Shown: positions 47,906 to 59,280 of the stretch, piece by piece
How positions within the stretch are numbered: position 1 is the first letter of the stretch
Layout: each line of letters opens with the position of its first letter
Assembly: GCA_026545765.1 (NCBI GenBank)
Contig: CM048840.1
Location: forward strand, 15,628,765 to 15,692,764
Origin: Plantago major
Taxonomy: Eukaryota; Streptophyta; Magnoliopsida; Lamiales; Plantaginaceae
Direction of reading: 5' to 3'
DNA length: 64,000 nt
The notes under the pieces: model-generated
What the model was told of the DNA's origin: nothing
Database searches by the model: none
Seen by the model: only the letters and a program-made list of their open reading frames with translations
Program-made: the position numbers and the translations under genes

Positions 47906-47917
47906 TCTCCGTTCATG

Positions 47918-48109
47918 TTTTTTTTTTTTTTATATACAATATTACAATTAAAATTCTTAAACTTGGACAAATTTATCATCAATATAATCTCTAATAACAT
48001 TTCAACCAATTCTCTATACGGAGAAAATAATGACCCATTTCAGGGATTGAACCCGTGACCTCTTGGGTACGGGTGTCTCAGCTTGCCACTCGGCTACAAA
48101 CGCTTTGAC
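47918..48109 (-). mobile_element. tRNA-derived SINE
   Basis: On the minus strand: an A box TAGCCGAGTGG (about 48097) and a B box GGTTCAATCC (about 48047) form a Pol III promoter, preceded by GTTTG and followed by a unique body and a poly(A) tail (the T-run at 47918-47930 on the plus strand). A 12 bp target duplication with one mismatch flanks it: TCTCCGTTCATG (47906-47917) and TCTCCATTCATG (48110-48121). Length about 190 bp. Confidence 0.85.
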
Positions 48110-48663
48110 TCTCCATTCATGTTTGAAGTTGTGTTTAAAATGTATTTTTTGAATTTTGAAATTGTGACTTTATATAGTGGTAGTAGAATAGTTTTAGGAC
48201 ATTTTTACAACTTTGAAAACTACTGGGTCCTTTTTGTAACTTATTGAACTTTGGACTATTTTTGTAATTTTCTAAAAAAAGTCCAGGTGTTTAGTAAAAT
48301 GTGTCATGCGTTTAACATTGTCTTGTTTTAATTGAATGACTCATACTACCACATTGGGAAATAAAATAAACAAATTGCCATGCAAGTAAATGAAGAATCA
48401 AATTTTGGGATGTACCCAGAATCTTAATTATAAAAAATGAAATAAACATTTTACGAATTTTGGTGTTCTATGTTATTAATCTCACCCCAATGTACAATAT
48501 ATTGTCATACAGTTTGTGATTAGTATGAACATTGGAGGCGAGACCGACATAACATAGGTTGTTAAATTACATTGTTTTAAATTTGGAAGTACCAAACCAA
48601 ACATTTATCGCCGGATTGAAGGGGGTCATAGACCCGACTCGACTTCCCTACGCCTCCTAATTA

Positions 48664-49928
48664 GACCATCTACAGCAGTTGCAACTCTCTAAATCCCAAA
48701 ATTTTTACCACGTCAGCATTCCACTCACTGCAACTCACTTTGCAACTCTCTGCAATTCTCTACTCCAACAGTTGAGACCCAAATTTATTTTCTTTTCATA
48801 TTTCTTTCAAACTTAATTTTTCATTTCATTTTCTTTTCTCATTTACTTTTAAACTTTATTCTTAAATTTATTTTAAATGTCGTTAATTAATTATAACAAA
48901 ATTACATTAATTTTTTTTAAATACATTACTTGAAAATAAAAATTACATTACTTTAAAATTTTACAATACTTGAAATTGAAAATTACATTATTTTATTTTC
49001 ACATCAAATCCAACTTTTCATTTTATTCTCTCTTTACTTTTAAACTTTATTCTTGAATTCATTTTAAATGTCGTTAATCAATTATATTAACATCACATTA
49101 ATCAAAAGTCTATGATCTCAACAATGTTAATTTTTCATATTAGAAAAAGAACCCTTTCAATAACACTATAGACGTTTTGATTAATAATATGAATAATTTT
49201 ATTGATAACATATGCCGTCATTAGGTAAGTTATGTAGAGTACGTCGCTTATTAGACTTTATGGTGATATTTTATACTCCCTCTGTCTCGGAGAACTTCAT
49301 GCATTAGGGTTAGTGTGCAGTTTTATGCAAAAAGTTAAAGTAATGATAGAATATAGAAAATGTGGGGAAAAGTGTACTTTTAGTGGCAAAATGTGTAATT
49401 TGAGTGTAAAGTTGAGATTATTTATTATTTGTTGGGTGTGGGGTAGCTTACTTTTTTGGTAATGTATGAAGTTCTGTGGGACAACTAAAAATGACAAATG
49501 TATAAAGTTCTGTGGGACGGAGGGAGTATATAAGTGTGTTTCGATTGTTTCAAATATTATTATTAAATTTAAATTATGTAAACAAAATGAGAAAATTGAA
49601 ACAAGAAAACTGAATAAAAAGAAATAACAAAACTGCAAAAGAACTAAACCAAAATAAAAATGATATCATGAAACAATTGAAGAAACAAAAAGAACAAAAG
49701 TGCAAACAAATAAAAAATACAACAAAGAAACAAACCACAATAATTAAAAAAAAAAAGGAAAGTGATGGTGCAACTCTCCCAAAATTTGGGACGAATTGCA
49801 CCGTTCCAAATTTGGGACAGCAGCTGCAATGCTACTGGTTGCAGCTGGAGCCTCCCAGCAGCATTGCAAGTGATTGAGATTCCATCTCCAGAGTGCTTTG
49901 AGACTCATCTCCAGAGCTGGAGATGGTC
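48664..49928. mobile_element. PIF/Harbinger-like non-autonomous element
   Basis: Ends GACCATCTACAGCAGTTGCA and CTCCAGAGCTGGAGATGGTC share the inverted terminus GACCATCT, flanked by TTA on both sides (48661-48663, 49929-49931). 1265 bp, no transposase seen. GCAACTCTC motifs recur near both ends. A Stowaway MITE is nested within it. Its right end lies 178 bp before the CHMP7 start codon. Confidence 0.65.
49276..49526. mobile_element. Stowaway-type MITE nested in the Harbinger-like element
   Basis: Ends CTCCCTCTGTCTCGGAGAAC and GTTCTGTGGGACGGAGGGAG, with TA at 49274-49275 and 49527-49528. 251 bp. The interior repeats AATGTATGAAGTTCTGTGGG and ATGTATAAAGTTCTGTGGG at the right end. Confidence 0.9.
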
Positions 49929-50106
49929 TTAAAAGTAACCAATTGGAGTAGTGGTGTGAAAAGTTAAATTTTGTTTCTAGGCCACCACAAATCTCCCTCT
50001 GGAAAATTTCAACAAAATCCTCCAGAATATATAAATCCAGGATTTTGAAAAGGTCAGTCAATGTGTACAGGACAATAGGACACAAGATCATCATCCATCG
50101 GCAACA

Positions 50107-51450
50107 ATGGCGGATGAGAAGAAAGTGAAATCCGAAACCGCTGAATCAGCGGCTGTGGCGGAGTTCGTTGAAAACTCGGTGGCTGATTGGAACGACGACG
50201 TCAAAATTCGCGCCCGATTCAAAGCCCTGAGCGGCCAGAGGTCCGATTGGGAGCCACTCTACCTCTTTTGGCGCGACCTAATTCTCAAAACCTGTCGCCA
50301 CCTCAACATCTTCATCATCCAACCTCCCACCGTCTCCTCCGTCTGGTTCCGCCGCTCCGGTGGCCTCACTCCACTCTCCCTCCCCCGTGTCCTCCTTGAG
50401 ATGCACCGCTCCGGCGATCTGGTACAATTTCCAAACTCCGATTCTCCGACTCGTGTTTCGAGCTTGTTTCGTAAAGTGTTAGGGTTTTTAATCAGTAGCT
50501 CTGATGATGATGATAATAGTCTCCCTGGTGAGTGTTATGTTGTTGTCCCGGTGTTGGAGGAGAAAGCACGCCAAGTGCTCGATGTATTGTCTGAGAGTCA
50601 TTGGATGGATTATTGTGTGATTACTATGAGAAAGTTTGAGAAAATTTGCGGTGGAGCGAAGGAAGGTGTTGCGGTCTTGAATTACTTGTCTGCAAGGGGT
50701 AGAGTGAAGTACTTGGTAGTCAGTGGAAGTGATTCTATGAAGGGAGTGAAAGTGTGTCTTGCTCCGGGAGGAGCGATTTCTGCTGCTACAGACACGGATT
50801 TGAGTGTTCTGCACTTGACGTGGACAGTGGAGAAACTTGAGCAGCAGCTTGATTTGATTGACCAGAGGTATCAGAAAGCTAAGGCCTCCGCCTTAGCTTG
50901 TGTGAAATCTGGGAAGAGGATAGTTGCGTTGAAGTTTGCGAAGGAAATGAAGCTGATAAATGTGAGTAGGGAAAGGTGTGCTGCACTTTTGGAACGGGTG
51001 GAGAATGTTCTTGGTGTTATTGCTGATGCTGAGTCGTCTAAGAAGGTTAAGGAGGCTATCCAGAGCAGCTCGCAGGCAGTAAAGGATAACATGATTGATG
51101 TTGAAGAAGTGGAGCTGTGTCTGCAGGAAGTTGACGAAAATATTGATTCTTTGAAACGGATTGATGATGCCCTGGCATCAGCTCCGGCCTATGCAGAGAT
51201 GGATGATGATATGGAAGCTGAATTTAGCAAACTGGAACTGGAAATTGAGAGTGAAATGAACGAAGTCTCAAGAAAGAGTGAAATTGATGGCCCTTCAGGA
51301 GTGGAAGCAGCTTCTGAAACGGCTGATGCATTGAGCGAAGCTTTGTCAAGTCTTAACCTCAAGGATGGGATCACTTCAGGGGCACGAAGTAATGTAAGAC
51401 CAGTTAGTGTAAAGAGCATGTCAGAAGACGGAAGCCTGGAAGCTGCTTGA
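50107..51450 (+). CDS. CHMP7: ESCRT-III-related SNF7-family protein, CHMP7 type
   Basis: A single uninterrupted exon encodes 447 aa. CHMP7 proteins combine an N-terminal winged-helix region with a C-terminal SNF7 domain and recruit ESCRT-III to endosomal or nuclear membranes. Here residues about 25-150 (DWNDDVKIRARFKALSGQRS, then PTVSSVWFRRSGGLTPLSLP) match the N-terminal part of plant CHMP7 (Arabidopsis At3g62080, from memory). Residues about 235-400 form helices of the SNF7 type: LTWTVEKLEQQLDLIDQRYQ, KSGKRIVALKFAKEMK, CLQEVDENIDSLKRIDDALA, and the acidic YAEMDDDMEAEFSKLELEIE. The ATG follows GGCAACA and is the first in the frame. No introns, unlike its neighbours, but that is also what I recall of the plant homologue. 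The promoter borders a Harbinger-like element. Confidence 0.9.
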   Translation: MADEKKVKSETAESAAVAEFVENSVADWNDDVKIRARFKALSGQRSDWEPLYLFWRDLILKTCRHLNIFIIQPPTVSSVWFRRSGGLTPLSLPRVLLEMHRSGDLVQFPNSDSPTRVSSLFRKVLGFLISSSDDDDNSLPGECYVVVPVLEEKARQVLDVLSESHWMDYCVITMRKFEKICGGAKEGVAVLNYLSARGRVKYLVVSGSDSMKGVKVCLAPGGAISAATDTDLSVLHLTWTVEKLEQQLDLIDQRYQKAKASALACVKSGKRIVALKFAKEMKLINVSRERCAALLERVENVLGVIADAESSKKVKEAIQSSSQAVKDNMIDVEEVELCLQEVDENIDSLKRIDDALASAPAYAEMDDDMEAEFSKLELEIESEMNEVSRKSEIDGPSGVEAASETADALSEALSSLNLKDGITSGARSNVRPVSVKSMSEDGSLEAA

Positions 51451-52296
51451 TTGTAGGCACTGGTAATCGGTTTCTTTGTCCTGTATTCCATAAATTATGT
51501 TGTGTCATCAATTTGATGTTAAAATGTGTAGGTGTAACCGTGTATCTGTACAAGTAACATTACACAAGCAATGAAGTGGTTAGTTTCAAAAATAAAATTT
51601 GATTGATTTTCTGCTTCTCAACAATATATGTCTAGAAGCAATGTGAATAATTTTTGCGTGTTGTCAGAAGAAGATTTCTGTTGTTCAATGGATCTCTTGG
51701 CCATAAGCTGATTACTTCATTCCTTTTTACAGAAATCAGTGCCAACCGGAATGGTGTCTCTTACTATACGTTTTGGTCTTGATTTTATTGACAACATACG
51801 TCGTCCGTATCTGGAATTCTGGACGAGTTATACACGTTAAATTAGGGAAAATTCTAACCAAAAATCCTTTGGCACTAATTATTACTAAAAAAAAGACCCG
51901 ACACGAGTTAATACAGTATTGTAATTCAGAGAGTCCTGTGTTAATATAATGATGTAACTCAGCGAGTCATGTGTTAACATAGACATATAGTATACCAACG
52001 AATTACTTTATTTCCCTTATGTGGAAGAAGGAAAATTAAGGAACCCGAAAATATTGGTAAAACAACAATTATTGTTAAGAAGGGAAAATGATTCGTGTAA
52101 CGCAGAAGATCTCTAGTTGTAATAAAACTTGAGGAGGTTTTGAGGGTTCCTAAGAGAGAAAAGTGAAAATGGGTATGTTTGGGCCAAAATGATGAATTCT
52201 TCTAGTTAAAGTAGCTGGATGCAAATAATCTTCAAAAGTTGATACATAGTAACCGTACACTAATTGGCACCGGTGAAGCTTAACCCAGTCAATCCA
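51451..52296. other. CHMP7 3' region and promoter of ADP-glucose phosphorylase
   Basis: No gene. A short interspersed repeat at about 51895-51975 has two related units (GAGTTAATACAGTATTGTAATTC / TGTTAATATAATGATGTAACTC with AGCGAGTC-like joints); a related inverted copy lies at about 58850-58945. Confidence 0.45.
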
Positions 52297-54362
52297 ATGG
52301 CGACAAACCGGAGCCCCGAGATCCGGAAAGACGCAATCCACAACCGATGGGTCATCTTCTCTCCAGCTAGAGCTCGCCGTCCGTCGGATTTCAAGTCCAA
52401 AACCGACCCAAACCCGAATGCCAAATCCCAGACCGAATGCCCTTTCTGCTCTGGTCACGAGCACGAATGCGCGCCAGAAATTTTCCGGTTCCCGCCCAAT
52501 TCCACTTCCGATTGGCGAATCCGGGTCATCCAGAACCTCTACCCTGCTCTCAGCCGTGAGCTGGATTCGACTACCGTTGAATACGGTGGCGGACCGACGG
52601 TGGTTCCTGGATTCGGGTTTCATGACGTCGTAATTGAGTCGCCGGATCACCCGATTCATTTGGCCGATCTTACTCCGGTTCAGGTTGGTGATGTTTTGCT
52701 TGCGTATAAGAAGAGGATCAATCAGCTTCGAGGTTTTCCGGCGATTCAGTATGTTCAGGTTAGTTTTGAATCATTTCTGATAATGACATTGTCAGTCAAT
52801 TTCATCTACATTTAGTAGTGTTGCAGCAATAGATTAAATTCGATTTTAGGAACTTAAATAATTATTTTTGATGGCATTGTCACTGAATTTCATCTACATT
52901 TTAGTAGTAGTAGAAGTTGTTGTAGACTTGTAGCAACTGATCGAATTTCCAATTTTAGGAGCTGAAATAGTCATTTCTGATGGCATTGTCACTGAATTTA
53001 ATCTGCATTTAATAGTACTAGTTGTGCTGTTGGATTGATTCCGATTTTAGGAACTGGAATAATCATTTCTGATGACATTGCATTTACATTAAGTAGTAGT
53101 TGTAGCAATAGCTTGAATTTTGATTTTAGGAACTGATTCTGATGACATTATCACTGAATATCATCTACATTTAGTAGTAGTACTAGTTGTAGCAATAGAT
53201 TGAATTTCGATTTTAAGAACTGCAAATAAGGTTTGACATTTTCACTGAGTTCCCATCTACATTCAGTAGTTGTTGTTGCAATTGGTTGAATTCCGATTTA
53301 AGAACTGAATTAATCATTTCTGATGACATCGTCTCATTGTCACTGAATTTCATCTACATTTAGTAGTACTAGTTGTAGCAATGGATTGAATTTTGAATTG
53401 AAGAACTGAAATGTTTTGAGATTTGTGGTGGAAGCGTTAATAAAAATGACTTTTAGTCGTTAATTTGATGGGTGAATGAATTTTGAGTGTGTATGAATAG
53501 GTTTTTAAAAATCATGGTGCATCAGCTGGAGCATCTATGAGCCATTCGCATAGCCAGATACTGGCGCTTCCGATTGTCCCTTCAACAGCCTCAGCGAGAA
53601 CTCAGAGTATGAAGGAGTTCTTTGAACAGACAGGAAAATGTGCCCTTTGTGAAAGTAGGAAGGACGATTTGTTAATTGATGAGTCGAGCCATTTTGTGTC
53701 AGTTGTGCCCTATGCTGCGACGTTTCCTTTTGAGATATGGATTGTTCCACGTGTTCATTCTTCTCATTTTCATGAGCTAGATGATGAGAAGGTAAGTAAC
53801 ATCTTGTTCGTCATGAGTTTTTCTCTTGATATTAAATGCCTTTAAATTGTAGCAAAATGGAATTATGCCAGTTGCAACTCAAATTGGCCTTGGCTAGGTG
53901 TATCAGTTGCAACAGTATGTGACCTTGTAAGCAGACAGGATTCAAACTCTCAAGACAAGATTGGATTTTCCAATTTTAAGCTATTGAAACTTGTCTTGTC
54001 TGTGCAATTGTGTATTTATCTCATGAGAACTTGCTATTCTCTGTTTATTTATAGCTCACTAACATTAATAATCTCTTGTTTCCTTTGTTGAATCTCCACA
54101 GGTTCTGGATCTTGGTGGATTTTTGAAACTTACGCTCTCAAAGATGTCTTTGCAACTCAACAACCCGCCTTATAACTTTATGATCCACAGCGCTCCTCTT
54201 CAGGTCGACTCCTCACATTTACCATTCACTCACTGGTTTATTCAGCTGGTTCCCCAGTTGACAGTTGTGGGAGGATTCGAGTTAGGGACAGGGTGTTACA
54301 TAAATCCTGTCATCCCAGAGGAGGCGGCCAAAGTTTTGAGGGAAGTGAAGGTACCAAATTAA
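52297..54362 (+). CDS. ADP-glucose phosphorylase (GalT/HIT-type, At5g18200-like)
   Basis: Three exons: 52297-52758, 53501-53791, 54102-54362; 1014 nt, 337 aa, all phase 0. The Arabidopsis homologue At5g18200 (about 351 aa) was first taken for galactose-1-phosphate uridylyltransferase and shown to be an ADP-glucose phosphorylase, transferring AMP through a histidine intermediate. Visible here: RKDAIHNRWVIFSPARARRP (N-terminal GalT signature), zinc ligands CPFC and the second pair CALC (GKCALCESRKDD), ENLYPALS-like QNLYPALSREL, FGFHDVVIESP, the catalytic HSHSQ (exon 2), PFEIWIVPRVHSSHF, and PYNFMIHSAPLQ with THWFIQLVPQL. The ATG at 52297 is the first in frame. Intron 1 is filled with a minisatellite. 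Complete and probably functional. Confidence 0.93.
52765..53420 (+). repeat. Minisatellite of ~80-100 bp units filling intron 1
   Basis: About seven imperfect copies of a unit with TCATTTCTGATGACATTGTC, CTGAATTTCATCTACATTTA, GTAGTAGTTGTAGCAATAGA and TTGAATTTCGATTTTAGGAA. Almost the whole 742 bp intron is made of it; only the splice ends are unique. Each unit ends with TTTTAGGAA, which looks like an acceptor. Confidence 0.85.
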
Positions 54363-55096
54363 CGATGAGCAGATTAAGAGTTATTGATCGATATGTTTGG
54401 TCTGAATTGTGAAAGATCGACTACATAAAGACACTAGCAGGGTTGCTCTAACACATCAATAGGAATTTTGCACTCTTGCCATATAACTGTGTTATCTAAT
54501 AGCATCTTTTTTGTGCTTTACCTAACACAATATAATGTCATAAATTAGATACCTGAGCTGTGATTGTTGAGAATAATACAGAACATTGCTTAAAATAACT
54601 CAGGTCCTTGAATAGTTCGTCATGGTGCATAGTTTCCACAATTCTATTCATATGTTTAAATAGGTACTAGCAGTATACCCGTTCTAACTCAAGCTAACAA
54701 AATTTCTTAACGAAAAAACATCTACCCTGGTTTTCCAACGGGGTTCATGCCTTCGTGCCAACGGCCTTCCATATGAGAACTTGCCTATTTTACTTCTAAG
54801 TTCTAAGAATGACAAGAAGCTTTGACTCAACGTTACCAAACATGTCTTATAAATTGCGGTCGAAAGCACGAGGAACAAGCTGGCTGTGACTTGAACTTGC
54901 ATGAACAAAAGCCAAGTGTGGTATTCAAGTGTAGCAAGAGGGCGGTCGAAAGCACGAGGAACAAGCTGGCTGTGACTTGAACTTGCATGAACAAAAGCCA
55001 AGTGTGGTATTCAAGTGTAGCAAGAGGGTTCTGATTCTTTGTTGCTGCACCGTTCTTCTTGCCATGTAGGTATCTCCTTTGTTGCCAGGTGGGTTC
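54363..55096. other. Convergent 3' region between ADP-glucose phosphorylase and BPG2
   Basis: No gene. Both genes end here facing each other. It holds the 86 bp tandem duplication listed separately. Confidence 0.45.
54857..55028. repeat. 86 bp tandem duplication
   Basis: CGGTCGAAAGCACGAGGAAC through GTGTAGCAAGAGGG is present twice back to back (54857-54942 and 54943-55028), apparently identical by eye. It lies in the probable 3' UTR of BPG2. Confidence 0.9.
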
Positions 55097-57823
55097 TCAA
55101 ATAGAAATCTCAGAAAGCAAATCATCAGTCTTTTTCCTTGACTGTGCTTCGACTTTACTTTGCTTCCCAATAGCTTCAGATATAGCCTTTGGCAGCCAAA
55201 ATCCGGGCCGCTCAAGAAATGGTGCACGATCAAGTACTAAAGGTTCACGCAATGTAACTTGGATTCCCTCATATGTCCACAAAGTTAAGTCTGCCTCGCC
55301 TTTTAAACCCAAAGAGAACCACCCTAGCCCAGCAACTGCAACATCGAGACTGTTCACATCCCAGCTTACTCCTGTTGCCTTTACGTCTTTTTTTTCCCAC
55401 TCACCCAATTCAGAAACTCTCTCAACACCAACAGGTGGCTGAAATAGAGTCCAAAGTCAAAGTAACAACAGATTAATCATGGTCTCACTGAATCAAGTGA
55501 AAATGCTTCAACGTAAAACATTCATATTGATAGTGCCTTTTATTCAAATAATTCTATTAATTTAGACAGAAGAAGTAGAAGAAGAAAGGTATGGGTGAGA
55601 TGGAATGAATTCCCACATACGGGTTGAATATCTCCTTTCAGAATGTATGAGGATTGAGCCATTACCTGCAACCTAATTCCAGCATGCTTGCTCCTGGTTT
55701 CGTCAGCATTCTCCATCTTCCCCAAATGTAGAGAAACACTTGGTGATGCCCAAATAGTGACATAGATTGTCTCTACAGAAGCCTGATTCAGATCCAGTCT
55801 AACCAAACCACCAACATGTATAGTTTGACCAGCCTGCAAGTCATTACATACACACACGACCTATTAGATAAGGATAAGAAAGCTATAACCATGCAATAGC
55901 TATTTACTTGATAGCTATGAAAGTGAGATGACAACGTCACCACTGTACGACTACCATGAAGAGTTACTGATCAAATATGATTATAAAGAGAAAAAAAAAC
56001 ATAAAATGATCAGAACACGTAAAAAAACTGGCTAAAATATTAGGCAGCTACCAGCAATTGAAGATGCATAGCAGTGAGCCAGTGACACATTGTTCAAATA
56101 AAATACATCTAAGCAATAGTCTCAGCCCTGCTTCACGAGCAAAATCTCCACATCATATGCCAACAAAAGCTCTTTCCTATCATAAAACTTTTGCGATAAA
56201 GATAGCAGAGGGTAACAACAGCACCGCCAAATCTATTATAAATTGCTTTGAAACTAGAAACGAAAGATGCAGTAAAATTTAAGATGGTAAAGTACTTGCC
56301 TTTATCCTAAAAGACCGAGGTTGAAGCTCTTTCCTTATCTCAATCATTTTCTGCTCATCTCTATTCAATCTCATCGACATTAAATACGGGTGCAAAAGCC
56401 CTGGAGTGTCATACATCTTAGCTTTAGCAGGTAGAACCCCTCCAATTCTCAATATTCCAAGTGTAGTCCCAGGAATAGCTGCTTCTGTTAGTTTTGTGAC
56501 CTTTACCCCTTGTTTTTTCGAAAATGCATTTATCAATGTTGACTTCCCGGCATTCTGAGCTCCAATGACCCAAACATTCCCTCTAGGACCAGCCAAATCC
56601 TTGATAAATGCCAACAAATTCCTGATACCCAAATCTTTCTTAGAGCTCACAATATAAACTGCACTTAACTTAGGTGCCCCATTTGCCCTAGCACGATGCC
56701 TAACCCATTTATCTAACCTAGCAGGCGAAATCTGTGAGGGCAGAAGATCGACCTTTGTAGCAACAAGAACAAGCTTCGGCAACTTCTTGCTCATTTTCTG
56801 ACCAACTTGCCCTTGTTCCAGTGCCTTGAACAAGGACTGCGACGCACGTTTAGGAAATGAACCATCGAAATCAACACAATCAACCACCATCACCACCACC
56901 GTAGCATCCGCCTTCCCAGTATTCTTCATCAACCTTGTACTAATCAACCTATCAAAGTCAAAATCAGGTATCAAATTCTCAGCCACTTGATTCTTAACCT
57001 GTCCATAATTTCGAAGCGAGTGACATCTTGCGCAAACCGTCACCTCCTCCTTCTCCTGTCGAGCCTCTCTCACAATCTGTTTCCTCTCCGACTTCGAAAC
57101 CCTCTTTCTTTTCTCCTTCTCTACTACCTCCTCCGTAATGTTCCCATACCCAACACCAGCCGGAGTAAACCCATCCAGCTCTTTCAATTTCTCATCATCT
57201 TTCTCGAGATCCAAATACGACTCCCATTCATCAGAATCCCAATCAATCCCCTCCTCATCCTCATCACTCTCCTCCAACTCTCCCTCATCTTCCCCTTCAA
57301 AATCCTCATCATCATCCTCTAAATCCTCAATATCATCCAAATCCTCATCCAACAAATCCTCTACAGTATCTATTGATTTCTCCACTTCAATTTTCCTTTG
57401 CTGATAAAACCCAGGACGATTGGGGTCAATATCTTGCATGAACACTCCACAACCAGGACAAATAGGCCCGTAATACTCATCCTCGTCCCTGCCTTCACTC
57501 AAAATCGGACCTTTATCACTTTTTCTCGAATTTCTACTCGAATTGTCAGATTTTTCAACACCTTTTATTGAACAAGTAACTTTCTTACTATGAAATCCCT
57601 TTTTTCTTCCATTATCTGGACCTGATTCGGAATAAAAATTCAGCTACACACTACATAATTCTATAAGTTGGAGTAATGGGAAAAACTTCAGATAAAGATG
57701 ATACTCACCGGGGAAAACTTGAAACCTTGATAAGTGGTTTGCTCCTGTGGTTCTGAAAGATAGCTTGAGTTTGAGATTAGTGGCGATTGAAGATAGGGAA
57801 ATGGCTGACGGCATAACCGCCAT
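55097..57823 (-). CDS. BPG2: Chloroplast ribosome-biogenesis GTPase, BPG2 type (YqeH-like)
   Basis: Four minus-strand exons: 57823-57709, 57621-56300, 55833-55666, 55438-55097; 1947 nt, 648 aa, phases agree. BPG2 is a circularly permuted GTPase of the YqeH group needed for plastid rRNA processing and greening. Seen: an N-terminal Ser/Leu-rich leader (MAVMPSAISLSSIATNLKLK) as transit peptide; zinc finger CPGCGV..CARCHSL; a long acidic stretch between them; permuted motifs, G4 ATKVDLL before G1 GAQNAGKSTLIN, then PGTTLG and G3 DTPGLLH; C-terminal domain HVGGLVRLDL, GLGWFSLGLKG and ERPGFWLPKAISE. Intron 2 begins with GC (56299-56298, AAAG|GCAAGT) rather than GT; only this donor keeps the conserved RIK|AGQT junction. 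In-frame codons lie upstream of the chosen ATG but no upstream ATG. Confidence 0.93.
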
Positions 57824-59000
57824 TTCTTTGTTTCCTTCTAAAACCTTGAACGGAGCTGGAAGTAGAAACAGAACTATGGACAAAGATGGATAAAGGAAAT
57901 ATTAATTGCAGTTTTGTCCTCAGGGATCTTCTATCTCTTCAAGCCGCTCACAAAACATGATTAATCAAGATCGACCCTTTTTTCCCCATGAATAGTGTGT
58001 TGTGAAACTTGGCCTATTTGTCTATTCGACTCGTTGATGCTCGAACTAGATCGACTGTAAAAATATCTTGAAAGGCGTTCATGTCATTTTCTAAATTTAT
58101 ACCTCAATTTATGTAAAAAAAAGTTAATATTTTCGTTCTAAAGTAATTTATGGTCGAAATTGAAAATGATTGATCGGTGAAAGGTACACAAGTGAGCATT
58201 GTTATGTTTAACACAAACTTATTAATTAGCTTAGAAGCTCGGTGACCTTATTTTTAAAATAAGCCGACTACGTAAACGTCTGTCTAGTAGCCTGATCTAA
58301 TAAGCTTGTTTAGAAGTTTATTAAAAAAAGTAGAGTATACCCAATCAAACAAGCTAGCTAATTATGATATGCTAACAAAACTAGCTAAACTAGTTGATAG
58401 TTCATTATAATCTATAAGCTAGTTAATTCTGATGGAGGTGTTTAATAAATTAATTTGTTGATAAAGTAGTTGACTTGCTTAAAAATCTAAAATGAAGTAG
58501 TAAGACCTAGAATAGACATATAACTTATTATGTATAACCACCCGCAACTTGTATAAAATACTACCCATCCGTTGTGGTTAGTGATTTTTTTATTACCAAA
58601 AGTTTTTAAAAAGTATATAACTAGTACTATGCGAGTGGGTTGCTCGGGCCAACGTCCAACCTTAACCCACCAGCCCCACTGGAGGTAAATAAAAATTTAA
58701 CGGTAATAGTTATATACCGAAAAATTTAACCGCGGACGGTAGATTAACTTTTTCTTTTCAGCTACTCGGAAAGGATAAAAAGAGGAAAGGAGGAAAATGC
58801 TTGGGTCCTCAAAGGCTGGTACCTCTCTAAAAAATTTAATTCAATAAATGACCCTCTGAGTTGTAACACTATATTAATTCATGACTTGCTGAGTTACAAT
58901 ATTATTTTAACTCACTACTCTCTGGGCTACAACATTATATTAAGTACGTTTTTCTGGATGGGTGCCGAAGAGAGTAACCCAAAATGTTTCTACTAGACCA
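57824..59000. other. Divergent spacer between BPG2 and eIF3B
   Basis: About 1.4 kb shared by two outward-facing genes. It holds the inverted relative of the 51.9 kb short repeat (about 58850-58945, with CTGAGTTGTAACACTATATT and GCTGAGTTACAATATTATTT). No other element recognised. Confidence 0.4.
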
Positions 59001-59012
59001 AGGTATATGTCA

Positions 59013-59124
59013 TTGGGCCTTAAAGAATACACGTAACCAAATCCTAAGAACCCAAAAGAAACTAATACGGCCCAATCAATACAGCCCGTTGTCATCTTGA
59101 CAGTGAAAATAGACGAAACCCTAG
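59013..59124 (+). promoter_or_regulatory. Site II elements and telo-box before eIF3B
   Basis: TGGGCC at 59014-59019, GGCCCA at 59069-59074 and AAACCCTAG (telo-box) at about 59116-59124. Telo-boxes paired with site II (TGGGCC) elements are known in plant promoters of ribosomal-protein and translation-factor genes and link expression to cell division. Position, 160-270 bp before the ATG, suits this role; regulation itself is inferred. Confidence 0.6.
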
Positions 59125-59280
59125 AAACATTTCCTCCCCCATTTCAATCCATCGTCGCGAATCTGAGAGCAAGCTTTATCCTCCTCATCGTTTTCGAGCT
59201 GGCTCTGTCAAACAAACCAGCATACAGATACATATACGTACACCGATAGTCAACACACAGTTAATTACACAAGCTCAACC

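Noticed and set aside
48045-48105. tRNA-like sequence on the minus strand
   Set aside because: Has A and B boxes but no full cloverleaf; with poly(A) tail and target duplication it is a SINE, not a tRNA gene.
51189-51491. 100-codon minus-strand frame over CHMP7
   Set aside because: Antisense shadow of the SNF7 C-terminal coding sequence.
57138-57404. Serine-rich open frame on the plus strand
   Set aside because: It is the antisense shadow of the acidic Asp/Glu stretch of BPG2 exon 2.
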